This document shows, piece by piece, positions 63,830 to 64,000 of a stretch of 64,000 nt of DNA. The position numbers and the translations under genes are program-made. The first letter of the stretch is position 1. Every line of letters begins with the position of its first letter. The stretch comes from Bordetella parapertussis. Lineage in GTDB: Bacteria > Pseudomonadota > Gammaproteobacteria > Burkholderiales > SG8-39. The stretch covers positions 37,166 through 101,165 of the forward strand of contig CAMAXP010000011.1 of assembly GCA_945862265.1 (NCBI GenBank), read 5' to 3'. The notes under the pieces are model-generated. The model saw only the letters and a program-made list of their open reading frames with translations. It was not told the origin of the DNA and did no database searches.

Positions 63830-64000
63830 TCAAATCGACGCCGAAGGCAACACGGCCTGCACAATCGCCTCGAATTCGGTGAGTAATTCTGGTTGCTTTT
63901 GTTTCAGATACCGCGCTACCGGCTTGTTCGCGAGCAGTTTCGTGAGATACCCCTTCGCCAGCACCAGATTGAGCACGTCCTGACCGTAGGTCTGCTCGAC
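63830..64000 (-). CDS. RepB/ParB-like partition protein, C-terminal part (cut by window edge)
   Basis: The last 56 codons of a leftward gene are visible. They read YGQDVLNLVLAKGYLTKLL, then NKPVARYLKQKQPELLTEF and EAIVQA. This matches the C-terminal helical domain of RepB-type plasmid partition proteins and their chromosomal relatives, which often travel with recombinase genes on mobile elements. The start lies beyond 64000. Confidence 0.65.
   Translation of the reverse strand, partial: VEQTYGQDVLNLVLAKGYLTKLLANKPVARYLKQKQPELLTEFEAIVQAVLPSASI

Overview
The window is about 64 kb of high-GC DNA whose gene content and codon use point to a betaproteobacterium of the Burkholderiales type. The strongest sign is nine complete Bug/TctC-type periplasmic receptors of tripartite tricarboxylate transporters, plus one relic, with no TctA/TctB membrane genes nearby. 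The rest is mostly accessory catabolism: short operons for small organic acids, ureides and aromatic compounds, each next to its own solute-binding protein. No rRNA, ribosomal protein, CRISPR or phage structural genes were seen.

Layout. 78-4974 is a leftward sugar-acid/hydroxy-acid operon (DenD-like dehydrogenase, IlvD-type dehydratase, beta-hydroxyacid dehydrogenase, isopropylmalate-dehydrogenase-like enzyme, small unknown). 5075-12265 holds a Bug receptor coupled to a leaderless ModA-like protein, RidA, thioredoxin-like, AhpD-like, polysaccharide-deacetylase-fold, SnoaL-like, a second Bug and a flavin monooxygenase. 12238-20985 holds a DUF349 protein, an SDR without the usual Tyr/Lys, a Bug, a 42-residue basic protein, an FHA membrane protein with a decayed tandem copy, an HtrA-like pseudoprotease and an amidohydrolase. 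21078-23849 has a Bug relic, a Bug, a cupin and an alpha/beta hydrolase.

23902-35001 is a mobile region anchored on a tRNA-Arg(ACG) gene (34925-35001, minus strand). Two further copies of the 3' half of this tRNA lie at 23902-23947 and 24757-24835. They delimit a 0.9-kb HigBA-type toxin-antitoxin module and a 10.1-kb catabolic island. The island encodes a three-subunit molybdenum hydroxylase, a Rieske oxygenase and two alpha/beta-hydrolase-fold proteins in one overlapping operon, with a divergent IclR regulator and a Bug receptor. Its right end has an orphan gene between 117-bp direct repeats. No integrase is visible.

35139-46085 is a ureide/hydantoin cluster (hydantoinase, carbamoylase, ABM monooxygenase, two flavin reductases, FAD oxidoreductase, fatty-acid-desaturase-like protein) facing a complete TRAP transporter operon with an SDR and an epimerase. 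46209-51809 has a cupin, an unusual 823-residue double UbiD protein, a Bug, an alpha/beta hydrolase and an Asp/Glu-type racemase. 51809-60259 has an amino-acid ABC transporter without ATPase, three Bugs, a peroxiredoxin-glutaredoxin fusion behind an OxyR-like site, a 2OG-Fe(II) oxygenase and a lone TRAP receptor. 60317-64000 ends with a GH31 glycosidase, two small repeat-bearing secreted proteins, decayed mobile-element sequence and the C-terminus of a RepB/ParB-like protein cut by the window edge.

All functions are inferred from sequence motifs and gene order. Substrates of the Bug, TRAP and oxygenase systems cannot be named from the sequence.
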